Positions 45,312 to 52,755 of a stretch of 64,000 nucleotides of DNA are shown here, piece by piece. A model generated the notes under the pieces. It ran no database searches. It was not told the origin of the DNA and saw only the letters and a list, made by a program, of their open reading frames with translations. The stretch comes from Maritalea mediterranea (GTDB taxonomy: Bacteria; Pseudomonadota; Alphaproteobacteria; Rhizobiales; Devosiaceae), in the NCBI RefSeq assembly GCF_021568695.1, contig NZ_JAKGTI010000002.1, positions 310,001-374,000 of the forward strand, written 5' to 3'. The position numbers were made by a program, and so were the translations under genes. Positions within the stretch are counted from its first letter, which is position 1, and each line of letters begins with the position of its first letter.

Positions 45312-46964
45312 CTACATATTCGGATAATTCGGTCCCTCACCGCCCTGCGGGGTGGTCCACACAATATTGCGGGCCGGGTCTTTGATGTCGCAGGTTTTGC
45401 AGTGCACGCAGTTTTGCGCATTGATCACAAATTTCGGGCCAGACCCATCATTTTGCTCAACCACTTCATAAACCCCCGCCGGGCAATAGCGTTGCGATGG
45501 CTCATCATATTCCGGCAGTGTTTTTTCAATTGGGACAGACGGGTCTTTGAGCTTCAAATGGCACGGCTGCTCTTCCGCATGGTTGGTGAAGGAAAAGCTC
45601 ACATTGGTCAGCCGGTCAAAGCTCAACTCACCATCCGGTTTCGGATAGGTGAGCTTCGGATAATCTGCCGCTTTGCCAGTCGCCTCCGCGTCAGAAACGC
45701 CATGGCTCTGCGTGCCGAACAGCGGTTTGCCGAACAAAGACGCCCACCACATATCCATGCCGGAGAGCATCACGCCAAACGGACCCTTTTTGCCCAAGGG
45801 CTTCACATTGCGCACCTTGTCGATATCTTTAAAGATTGGACCCGTCCGCACTTCGGTCTCGTAAGCGGTCAACTCGTCGCCCGCGCGTCCAGCGCTCAAT
45901 GCTTCAACCGCAGCATCGGCAGCCGCGATGCCAGACAGCATCGCATTATGATTGCCTTTAAGCCGCGCAAAATTGAGCGTGCCTGCCGCACAGCCCAAAA
46001 GCGCGCCGCCGGGGAACACCATTTTCGGCAGCGATTGAATACCGCCACCAGAAATCACCCGCGCACCATAAGCAGTGCGACGCCCACCTTTCAGCAGCTC
46101 GGCCACATGTGGATGGTGCTTGAATTTTTGGAACTCGCCATACGGGAAAAGGTGCGGGTTTTTGTAATCCAGATGCACCACAAACCCGACATAAACCTGA
46201 TTATCTTCCAAATGATAAATAAAGGAGCCGCCGCCCGCATCCTTGTCCAGCGGCCAGCCCATGGAGTGTTCCACATGCCCAAGCTTGTGCTTGGCCGGGT
46301 CAATCTCCCAAATCTCTTTCATGCCCAGACCATATTTCTGATGGTCGGCATCTTTCGCCAGATCAAATTTCTCAATCAATTGCTGCGACAGAGATCCGCG
46401 CGCACCTTCTGAGAAAAACACATATTTGCCGCGCAGCTCCATGCCTAACTCATAGTTTGGCCCGGGCGTGCCATCCGGGTTCAGGCCGAATTCGCCCGCC
46501 ACAACGCCCGCCACTTCGCCATTCTCGCCATAAACAAGTTCGGACGCCGCAAAACCAGGAAACACTTCAACGCCAATCGCTTCAGCCTGCTCAGCCATCC
46601 ACCGGCAGACATTGCCCATGGACACGATATAGCAGCCTTTGTTGCTCAAAAGTGGCGGCATAAACGCGTGCGGAATGGTCTTTTTGCCAGTCTCGGAAAA
46701 CACATGAAAATGGTCCGTGCCGACCGCAGTTTTGATCGGCGCATCTTTTTCCTGCCAATCAGGGATCAATTCATTGAGGCCGGACACATCCAAAATCGCG
46801 CCAGACAGAATATGCGCGCCAACTTCGGAGCCTTTTTCCAGCACCACCACAGAAACATCGTCGCCCGCTTTTTGCTTGATGCGGATCGCTGCCGAAAGCC
46901 CTGCAGGCCCCGCGCCAATAATCACCACATCATATTCCATCGCTTCGCGTTCGATTTCTGCCAT
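45312..46964 (-). CDS. Electron transfer flavoprotein-ubiquinone oxidoreductase
   Basis: 550 residues, the family length. A membrane-associated FAD and [4Fe-4S] enzyme that passes electrons from ETF to ubiquinone. The FAD-binding motif YDVVIIGAGPAGLSAAIRIK is at the N-terminus, with HILSGAILDVSGL nearby. The quinone-site segment has GGGIQSLPKMVFPGG and LLGCAAGTLNFARLKGNHNAM. The C-terminal ferredoxin-like part (RYCPAGVYEVVE, NCVHCKTCDIKDP) carries the four cluster Cys. It accepts electrons from dehydrogenases of amino acid, choline or fatty acid degradation. ETF genes are not in the window. Confidence 0.96.
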   Translation of the reverse strand: MAEIEREAMEYDVVIIGAGPAGLSAAIRIKQKAGDDVSVVVLEKGSEVGAHILSGAILDVSGLNELIPDWQEKDAPIKTAVGTDHFHVFSETGKKTIPHAFMPPLLSNKGCYIVSMGNVCRWMAEQAEAIGVEVFPGFAASELVYGENGEVAGVVAGEFGLNPDGTPGPNYELGMELRGKYVFFSEGARGSLSQQLIEKFDLAKDADHQKYGLGMKEIWEIDPAKHKLGHVEHSMGWPLDKDAGGGSFIYHLEDNQVYVGFVVHLDYKNPHLFPYGEFQKFKHHPHVAELLKGGRRTAYGARVISGGGIQSLPKMVFPGGALLGCAAGTLNFARLKGNHNAMLSGIAAADAAVEALSAGRAGDELTAYETEVRTGPIFKDIDKVRNVKPLGKKGPFGVMLSGMDMWWASLFGKPLFGTQSHGVSDAEATGKAADYPKLTYPKPDGELSFDRLTNVSFSFTNHAEEQPCHLKLKDPSVPIEKTLPEYDEPSQRYCPAGVYEVVEQNDGSGPKFVINAQNCVHCKTCDIKDPARNIVWTTPQGGEGPNYPNM

Positions 46965-47049
46965 GCTGTTCCCCTGAAACCTTATGCCTTTAGGTTGTGC
47001 GCAACGCGCATTATTTAAACCCTAAAGCAAGTCATACCGCAAACAAATC

Positions 47050-47104
47050 GGGCTGCCAATTGACCCTTTTGCATAAACAAATGCGCAATTGGCATCAGCA
47101 GCCC
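47050..47104 (-). other. Long imperfect hairpin between ridA and the ETF-QO gene
   Basis: GGGCTGC-CAATTG at 47050-47062 pairs with CAATTG-GCA-TCA-GCAGCCC at 47086-47104, leaving a bulge and a 23-base loop. It starts right past the ridA stop. Without a clean U-run it may be a weak terminator or an RNA-stability element. Confidence 0.45.
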
Positions 47105-47112
47105 TATTTTTG

Positions 47113-47460
47113 CTAAACTTTAGCGGCGGTGATCATGATCTCTACATCAAAATCAGGCGTCGCCAACTTGCTTTCGCCGCACGCGCGCGCGGGTGGGTTG
47201 GCTGGATCGATCCATTCATCCCAAACCGCATTCATTTCATTGAAATGCTTCATGTCTGAAAGCCAGATTTCAGCCTTCAGGACATTTGATTTAGACGTGC
47301 CGGATTCAGCCAACAAACGGTCGATCTTGTCCAAAATGCTTTTGGTTTGCTCTTCGATGCTCGCAGCAGGCGTGCCCACTTGGCCTGCCAAATAGACCAT
47401 ATTTTCAAAGATAACAGCTTGGCTCATGCGTGAACCGGGTTCGATGCGTTTAATGCTCAT
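47113..47460 (-). CDS. RidA/YjgF-family protein
   Basis: A 115-residue single-domain RidA-like protein (SKSNVLKAEIWLSDMKHFNEMN, VWDEWIDPANPPARA, KLATPDFDVEIMITA). The conserved Arg before the acidic pocket is present in PPARACGESKLA. RidA proteins hydrolyse reactive enamines/imines released by PLP or flavin enzymes. It lies 12 bases after an amino acid oxidase-type gene, which fits removal of the imine product of that enzyme. AGAGGA precedes the ATG. Confidence 0.92.
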   Translation of the reverse strand: MSIKRIEPGSRMSQAVIFENMVYLAGQVGTPAASIEEQTKSILDKIDRLLAESGTSKSNVLKAEIWLSDMKHFNEMNAVWDEWIDPANPPARACGESKLATPDFDVEIMITAAKV

Positions 47461-47472
47461 TTTTTCTTCCTC

Positions 47473-48645
47473 TTAGTGTTCAAATCGCGCAGGCGAAAGG
47501 CTGTCCACCAGCCATTGCTCTGCAAATGTAGGTAATTCCACTTCCATCAATTGGCAGGCTGCCAATTCTGACAGGGCCGCGGAGGTCTGAATGCCATATC
47601 CACCTTGCCCCGCAAGCCAGAAAAAGCCTTTTTGGTCCGCTGAATAGCCAGAAATTGGGGTGCCATCTGGCGGAAACACCCGCAGCCCGGCCCAGCTATG
47701 CTCCAGCCGGGTCACTTCAAAATTCATCATCTCTTCAAAGCGAAAAAGCCCTTCGGCCAATACCATATCGTCAACAAAGGCATCATGCGGCTCGACCAGA
47801 TCTTCATCGGCGGGCGACACCAAAAACTGCCCCGCATCGGGCTTCATATACCAAGTCTCCCCGGCATCAACCAGCATTGGCCAATGCATGGATTGCTCCG
47901 GCTGTGGCGAGGGCAAAACACCAATAGACCGGCGCTTTGGTTGCAAGCCCACCGGACGCACACCACACCGTTCAGCCACCACATCGCCCCACGCACCAGC
48001 AGCATTGACAATTTTGTCCGCTTCAACTGGCCCGGAATTTGTCTCCAAAACCCAATGGCCCGATGCATTGCTGCCGGAAAGCACTTCGCTGTCCGTGCGC
48101 ACTTCGCCACCATTTTGCTTGATCTGCTTCAGCCAGCCTTGATGCAGGCCCGCCACGTCCAGATCTTTTGCATTGGGTTCGTGCGCCGCGGCCACAAGCC
48201 GCTCTTTGTTCAACAGCGGCATCATTTCAATCGCTTGCTCCACGCTGATAGGGATCAACCCCTCGCCTGCCGCCAGCAACTCGTCCAAATGCGGTTTGTG
48301 CGCTTCATTGGCCACAAACAAAATGCCCCGATCACCCAAAACGGAATAATCGAAAATATCTTTCGGCGGATTTTGGAAATATTGGAATGACGCGCGGCTG
48401 AGCGCCCGAATGGTATCATTGCCATAATTTTGCACGAAAATCGCAGCGGATCGGCCTGTGCTGTGCACGCCGGGTCGGTCCTCTGATTCGAGCAGAACAA
48501 TTTTCAGCCCACGCTGCGCCAGTTGCGCACCTATGCCTGCCGCCGCAATCCCTGCGCCGACAATGGCCACATCATACTTCTCTGCCAATTTTAAAACTGT
48601 CCCTTGATTGGAAGTGTCATCCCACCGACGCGCAAAGCATGGCAT
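47473..48645 (-). CDS. FAD-dependent amino acid oxidoreductase (DAO family)
   Basis: 390 residues. The dinucleotide-binding motif YDVAIVGAGIAAAGIGAQLAQRG is near the N-terminus, with HSTGRSAAIFVQNYG next and the DAO C-terminal segment FFWLAGQGGYGIQTSAALSELAA. This resembles D-arginine/D-amino acid dehydrogenase-type enzymes. The downstream RidA partner supports an imine product. The first 16 residues are atypical, so the true start may be a TTG near residue 19. The exact substrate is unknown; electrons could go to the quinone pool. Operon with ridA, possibly with ggt (47-base gap). Confidence 0.85.
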   Translation of the reverse strand: MPCFARRWDDTSNQGTVLKLAEKYDVAIVGAGIAAAGIGAQLAQRGLKIVLLESEDRPGVHSTGRSAAIFVQNYGNDTIRALSRASFQYFQNPPKDIFDYSVLGDRGILFVANEAHKPHLDELLAAGEGLIPISVEQAIEMMPLLNKERLVAAAHEPNAKDLDVAGLHQGWLKQIKQNGGEVRTDSEVLSGSNASGHWVLETNSGPVEADKIVNAAGAWGDVVAERCGVRPVGLQPKRRSIGVLPSPQPEQSMHWPMLVDAGETWYMKPDAGQFLVSPADEDLVEPHDAFVDDMVLAEGLFRFEEMMNFEVTRLEHSWAGLRVFPPDGTPISGYSADQKGFFWLAGQGGYGIQTSAALSELAACQLMEVELPTFAEQWLVDSLSPARFEH

Positions 48646-48692
48646 TTCTCACGGCATATTTCCACCATGAATTCCGCCCTTATCAGCGCCAA

Positions 48693-50498
48693 TTAGCGCC
48701 CCACCGCGTAGCCTTGCATTTGCCTCGGATTGGCCGCCGCCCGCAAAAAGCCATCGCTGGTCTGCGCTGCGGTCATCCGGCCAATGGCCCACTCGCTATC
48801 GGCCACCACATTGTGGCCCTTTGCCCGCAGGGCCTCAATAGTTTGCTGGCCAAAACGCGTTTCCACCTCCAAGTGCCCAGCATCGATCTCACGCGGATAG
48901 AAGCTCGAGGTGATATGATTGGTGAAAAAGCCCGGTGAATCGATATTTTCCTGCAAATTCAGGCTGAAATGCACATGGCGCAAGAAGAAATGCAGCGACC
49001 ATTGGTCCTGCTGATCCCCGCCCGGGGTGCCGAAGATCAACTCCGGCTGACCATCCTTAAGGGCCATATTGACTGAAAGCGTAGTCCGCGGCCGCCGCTT
49101 CGGCGCCAAGGCACTCGGCGATTTTTCATCCAGCCAATACATTTGCGCCCGGTTGGTCAGGCAAAAGCCCAAGCCCTCCACAACGGGCGAACTTTGCAGC
49201 CAGCCCCCGCTTGGCGTGGCGGTCACCATATTGCCCCAACGATCGATAATATCCAGATGGCAGGTATCGCCCTTCACGCTGCCATTCTCACCCAGTTCCT
49301 GATGGTCAAATTTGGCCACTGTCGGTTCGCCCATACTGGTATTATTGCGGCCCTCTTCGGTCTGCCCCTTAGGGCGATCGATGGCGAACGGCGTGTCATC
49401 GCCGATCTGCCCCGCCATCAATTGCAGGGAGGCCATATCGCCAATCAATTGCCGCCGCGCATCATTATAATCATCGCTCAGCAACACATCCATCGGCACA
49501 TCCACAAAGTCCGGATCGCCATAATAGGCTTCACGGTCGGCAAAGGCCAATTTGCTGGCCTCAGTCACCAGATGAACAAATTGCGGGTCGCGTTCGTCCA
49601 GCGCATCCAGATCAAAGCCCTTGAGCAGCGCCAATTGCTGCAACAAGGTGGGCCCCTGCGTCCACGGCCCGGCCTTCAGCACCTCATTTCCACCATACTC
49701 ATAGCTGAGCGGCGCTTCATAGCTGGCCTGCCAATTGGCCATATCATCCGCTGTCAACACGCCCTTGTGTGCGCGGCCAGATGTGTCCATCAATTCATTA
49801 TTAGCAAAGAAATCGCCAATGGCCTCCGCGACAAAACCGCGATACCACGCGTCCCGCGCCTTATCCACTTGCGACTCACGCCCGCTCACCACTTTCGATT
49901 CCTCAATAATCCGTCGATAAGTTGCCGCCAATTGCGGGTTGGTGAATTTGCCGTTCAAGCTGGGCACGTTGCCGTTTGGCAAATAGATCGCACCGGAGCT
50001 CTTCCAATGATCAGTGAACAAATCTTTCACCTTGCCAATCGTACCCACAATATTGGGCACCAGCGGAATGCCCGCCTCTGCATAATGAATGGCATAGCTC
50101 AAAACATCCTCGACGCTCATGGTGCCATAATCGCGCAGCACCATCATCCAGGCGTCAAACGCGCCCGGCACCACCGCGGACAACAGCCCCGAGCCCGGCA
50201 TAATATCAAAGCCTTCATTGCGGTAATGGGCGATGGTCGCCCCTTCCGGCGCAACACCCTGCCCGCACACCACTTGTGGCGCTTCGCCGGCCTTGGCGAT
50301 AATCATCGGCACCTCGCCGCCCGGCCCGTTCAAATGTGGCTCCACCACTTGCAACACAAACCCGGTAGCCACCGCCGCATCAAACGCGTTGCCGCCCCGT
50401 TCCAGCACCGCCATGCCAACAGCACTGGCAATCCAATGCGTGCTGGCCACAACGCCAAAATCACCACGAATTTCTGGTCGGGTTGTAAAGTGTTGCAT
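48693..50498 (-). CDS. ggt: Gamma-glutamyltransferase family protein
   Basis: 601 residues of the N-terminal nucleophile GGT fold. Processing and catalytic Thr412 lies in KGDTCHLDIIDRWGNMV; downstream are SSPVVEGLGFCLTNRAQMYW and the FGTPGGDQQ loop that corresponds to the GSPGG oxyanion loop. The N-terminal part has GNAFDAAVATGFVL and GPGGEVPMII. There is no signal peptide, so it seems cytoplasmic, unlike the periplasmic Escherichia coli enzyme. It may cleave gamma-glutamyl compounds other than glutathione. GGAGG lies upstream of the ATG. It is divergent from a GntR regulator. Confidence 0.9.
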   Translation of the reverse strand: MQHFTTRPEIRGDFGVVASTHWIASAVGMAVLERGGNAFDAAVATGFVLQVVEPHLNGPGGEVPMIIAKAGEAPQVVCGQGVAPEGATIAHYRNEGFDIMPGSGLLSAVVPGAFDAWMMVLRDYGTMSVEDVLSYAIHYAEAGIPLVPNIVGTIGKVKDLFTDHWKSSGAIYLPNGNVPSLNGKFTNPQLAATYRRIIEESKVVSGRESQVDKARDAWYRGFVAEAIGDFFANNELMDTSGRAHKGVLTADDMANWQASYEAPLSYEYGGNEVLKAGPWTQGPTLLQQLALLKGFDLDALDERDPQFVHLVTEASKLAFADREAYYGDPDFVDVPMDVLLSDDYNDARRQLIGDMASLQLMAGQIGDDTPFAIDRPKGQTEEGRNNTSMGEPTVAKFDHQELGENGSVKGDTCHLDIIDRWGNMVTATPSGGWLQSSPVVEGLGFCLTNRAQMYWLDEKSPSALAPKRRPRTTLSVNMALKDGQPELIFGTPGGDQQDQWSLHFFLRHVHFSLNLQENIDSPGFFTNHITSSFYPREIDAGHLEVETRFGQQTIEALRAKGHNVVADSEWAIGRMTAAQTSDGFLRAAANPRQMQGYAVGR

Positions 50499-50647
50499 GG
50501 GCTAGCCTCCTGTCGCCGCGTGATCGCGTTAGGATCGTCGATTGGTTGCACCAATATTCACGCCAATTGCAGCAAGGTCAACACAGTATAGGTGCGAAAT
50601 TGGCAATATTGTTGTGCCGAAATACGACCCGATTGTGAATTAAACAC

Positions 50648-50662
50648 ATGCAATGATTGCAT
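50648..50662. promoter_or_regulatory. Palindromic GntR-type operator upstream of the second GntR gene
   Basis: Perfect 7-1-7 palindrome ATGCAAT-G-ATTGCAT in the ggt-gntR gap, with the same geometry as the operators of the other FCD regulator in this window. It covers the ATG at 50653, so translation must start further downstream. Confidence 0.6.
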
Positions 50663-50715
50663 TTCCCCCCATTTGCGCTAAGAATCATAAAAACCAATCG
50701 AAAGCGGGGAAAAAT

Positions 50716-51426
50716 TTGGCACCTTCACCAAAGCCCGACATGCAGGACACCGCCCAAAAGCCAGCGCCTGAGCGCGCATATGAGGCGGTGATCGCAAAAA
50801 TTCGCGTCATGATCGAAGAAAAAAATCTCGGCCCGGGAGACACATTGCCCCCTGAGCGGCAGTTGGCCGAAATCTTCAATGTGTCGCGACATTCGTTGCG
50901 CGAGGCCATCCGTGTGCTGCAGGAAAAAGGCGTGCTGGCTGCTCGCCAAGGCAGCGGCAATTATATCCAGTCCGCCACCCGCGGCGATTTGATGCGCACC
51001 TTGGCTGTCACCACCAACACAGGGTCTCGCCGCGCCCTTGAAATTTTCCAACTGCGCGAAATTCTAGAGCCCCAACTGGCAGCCCTCGCCGCCGAAATGG
51101 GTGAACCCCGCCACATCGAAATGCTGGAAGCACTGCTGGAAAAACAGGGCCAGACCACGGACGGGATTGAACTTCGAAAAATCGATCACGAATTCCACGA
51201 AACCCTCGCCGCCGCCACCGGCAATGCCACCCTTTACGAACTGGCCAAAAACATCAACCGCTCGCTTCTGCCCCCCAAAACCAAAATCTACGACAACCGC
51301 GAACGCCAAGTGATTTCACTTGAAGGCCACCGCAAGATTTTGGACGCCATCAAAAACAAAGATGTCGAAGGCGCAAAAGCCGAAATGCGCGCCCATATCG
51401 CACGGGTAAAATCGACGGTTTTTTAG
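50716..51426 (+). CDS. GntR-family (FCD subfamily) regulator, divergent from ggt
   Basis: 236 residues from TTG 50716, which follows GGGGA; ATG 50740 is an alternative and ATG 50653 is rejected because it sits in the operator. The helix-turn-helix is GPGDTLPPERQLAEIFNVS then RHSLREAIRVLQEKGVL. The FCD domain follows (LREILEPQLAALAAEMG, IDHEFHETLAAATGNATLYELA, GHRKILDAIKNKDVEGAKAEM) with the metal-binding Asp/His residues. Its position suggests control of ggt and the DAO-ridA genes. Confidence 0.9.
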   Translation: MAPSPKPDMQDTAQKPAPERAYEAVIAKIRVMIEEKNLGPGDTLPPERQLAEIFNVSRHSLREAIRVLQEKGVLAARQGSGNYIQSATRGDLMRTLAVTTNTGSRRALEIFQLREILEPQLAALAAEMGEPRHIEMLEALLEKQGQTTDGIELRKIDHEFHETLAAATGNATLYELAKNINRSLLPPKTKIYDNRERQVISLEGHRKILDAIKNKDVEGAKAEMRAHIARVKSTVF

Positions 51427-51452
51427 GATGCCCCTACCGCCACCTCTTGGCC

Positions 51453-51473
51453 GTCCCGGACCTGATCCGGGAC
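51453..51473. repeat. CTTGA-loop palindrome, copy C
   Basis: Perfect stem GTCCCGGA / TCCGGGAC around loop CCTGA, a one-base variant of the usual loop. Confidence 0.75.
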
Positions 51474-51481
51474 CAAAACTG

Positions 51482-51503
51482 ATCCCGGCTCAAGGCCGGG
51501 AAT
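51482..51503. repeat. CTTGA-loop palindrome, copy D (inverted)
   Basis: Stem CCCGGC / GCCGGG around TCAAG (loop CTTGA on the minus strand). It lies nine bases after copy C and has an unrelated stem. Confidence 0.75.
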
Positions 51504-51578
51504 GCGCAGGAGAATATCGCAACGCCCGAGCAAACAGGCTCGTGATTTGCCACCACCTTCACAAGCCCCATCCACGTC

Positions 51579-51601
51579 ATTGCAAGACTTGATCTTGCAA
51601 T
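51579..51601. repeat. CTTGA-loop palindrome, copy E
   Basis: Perfect 9-bp stem ATTGCAAGA / TCTTGCAAT around CTTGA, with GTCA before and TCCA after. The stem is AT-rich, unlike the GC-rich copies. Confidence 0.8.
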
Positions 51602-51695
51602 CCATTTGAGGACAACGGTGCGGCACCTAATGGATTAATTCGGGAAAACGTTCATCAAATAGCTTCTACCCTGCGCCTCAGCCAACGTGAAATGG

Positions 51696-51718
51696 ACCCC
51701 AAGATCAAGTCTTGGGGT
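51696..51718. repeat. CTTGA-loop palindrome, copy F (inverted)
   Basis: Perfect 9-bp stem ACCCCAAGA / TCTTGGGGT around TCAAG, with GTCA and TCC flanks on the minus strand. Confidence 0.8.
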
Positions 51719-51762
51719 GACCGCGGGGGATGTGATGGGCCGCAGCAAACCACCTCCCCGTC

Positions 51763-51782
51763 ATTCCCGCGAAGGCGGGAAT
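51763..51782. repeat. Intergenic palindrome, GTCATTCCCGC type, second copy
   Basis: ATTCCCGC / GCGGGAAT with loop GAAG and flanks GTC and CCAG. It has the same stem as the element at 37556. The flanks match the CTTGA family but the loop does not. Confidence 0.75.
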
Positions 51783-51985
51783 CCAGGCCGGATTGTCCAC
51801 TGGCAATTCATCAGCATTGTGCATCTTGAGTAGCCCCTGCCTGGTTCCCCGGGTCAAGCTCGAGGATGAAGCTGTGTGCGACGATAAAGCTAGCGCAAAC
51901 AGCTGCTTACCTCCCCTTGATGGCCAGCCTTCCGGCGCGAGCACAAAAGAGAGACTAAGGGTGGGGTGCCATCAGGGGCAAAAAC

Positions 51986-52672
51986 CTACCCCAAATAACC
52001 CTTATAATCACTCACCAGCAAATGCGTCGGTGCTTCATCTTCTTCGATCTCGGCAAATCGTCCAATCGGCTCACGGAAAATATTGTCGGTTTCATCATCA
52101 TTGACGGTAGAAACCTCACCAATCAGCACATCGCCCCCCTCGCCCCAAAAGGCGTGCCAATCGCCCGGCATCAGGGTCACGCTTTCTCCCGGCGCAAATT
52201 TCAGCTTCTCGCCCGGCGCAAAAGGCCGTTCAATGCCGTCACACAGCACCATGCCACCGCGGTCTTCGGCAAAATTTCCGTCATCGTCGGAGCCGAAAAG
52301 CTCGATCACCATGGTCGCGCCGCCGCGATTGATGATGTCTTCGGCTTTGATCACATGGGTATGCATGGGCGACAGCTGATCCTGTCGAGAAATCAGTAGC
52401 TTTTCCGCATAACACATGCCACCGCCGCGCTGCAGGTCCGCCAAGCGGCCATTGCGCAGGGTAAACAAAAACAGGCCCATTTCATCAAACCGACCCGCGC
52501 CATAGTCAGTAATATCCCAACCACACCGCGCATCAATCAAGGCCCGCGCTTTGTCGGCATTGGCCTTAAACTCTTCCGGCGTCCAATAGGCAAAGGGCGG
52601 CAGCACAAAACCAAAAGACTGGATCATCTCATCGGCTTCAGCCATAATTTCATTAATTCGGGAACGTTTCAT
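51986..52672 (-). CDS. D-lyxose/D-mannose ketol-isomerase family protein (cupin)
   Basis: 228 residues. The start MKRSRINEIMAEADEMIQ and the cupin core match the D-lyxose isomerase family (DUF1498). Metal ligands can be placed at H104 and H106 (PMHTHVIKAEDI), E111 and H173 (PGDWHAFWGEGGDV). Characterised relatives interconvert D-lyxose with D-xylulose and D-mannose with D-fructose. No sugar transporter or kinase is adjacent, so the physiological sugar is unclear. It follows mdeB by 83 bases on the same strand. Confidence 0.78.
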   Translation of the reverse strand: MKRSRINEIMAEADEMIQSFGFVLPPFAYWTPEEFKANADKARALIDARCGWDITDYGAGRFDEMGLFLFTLRNGRLADLQRGGGMCYAEKLLISRQDQLSPMHTHVIKAEDIINRGGATMVIELFGSDDDGNFAEDRGGMVLCDGIERPFAPGEKLKFAPGESVTLMPGDWHAFWGEGGDVLIGEVSTVNDDETDNIFREPIGRFAEIEEDEAPTHLLVSDYKGYLG

Positions 52673-52755
52673 TTAAAACTCTTTGGGACAGACAGGGACA
52701 ATCGTGAGGCTCTAGTGTTAAAGCCTCACCTTGATTTATCAAGCCCCGAAAGCGC

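Larger units (their letters stand above)
51427..51985. other. 559-base convergent intergenic region packed with palindromes
   Basis: No coding frame is supported. It lies between the 3' ends of the GntR gene and the isomerase gene. It contains five good palindromes of the GTCA-stem-loop-stem-TCCA type and a sixth degenerate one (51847-51866), listed separately. No insertion sequence or transposase remnant is seen. Confidence 0.8.

Noticed and set aside
45249-46412. A 387-codon plus-strand open frame
   Set aside because: Antisense to the ETF-ubiquinone oxidoreductase gene; no ribosome binding site or domain.
49143-50591. A 482-codon plus-strand open frame
   Set aside because: Antisense to ggt, with no recognisable domain and a composition typical of shadow frames.
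51427-51985. Possible CRISPR array or insertion sequence remnant
   Set aside because: The palindromes have different stems, irregular spacing and no constant direct repeat, and no cas or transposase sequence is nearby.
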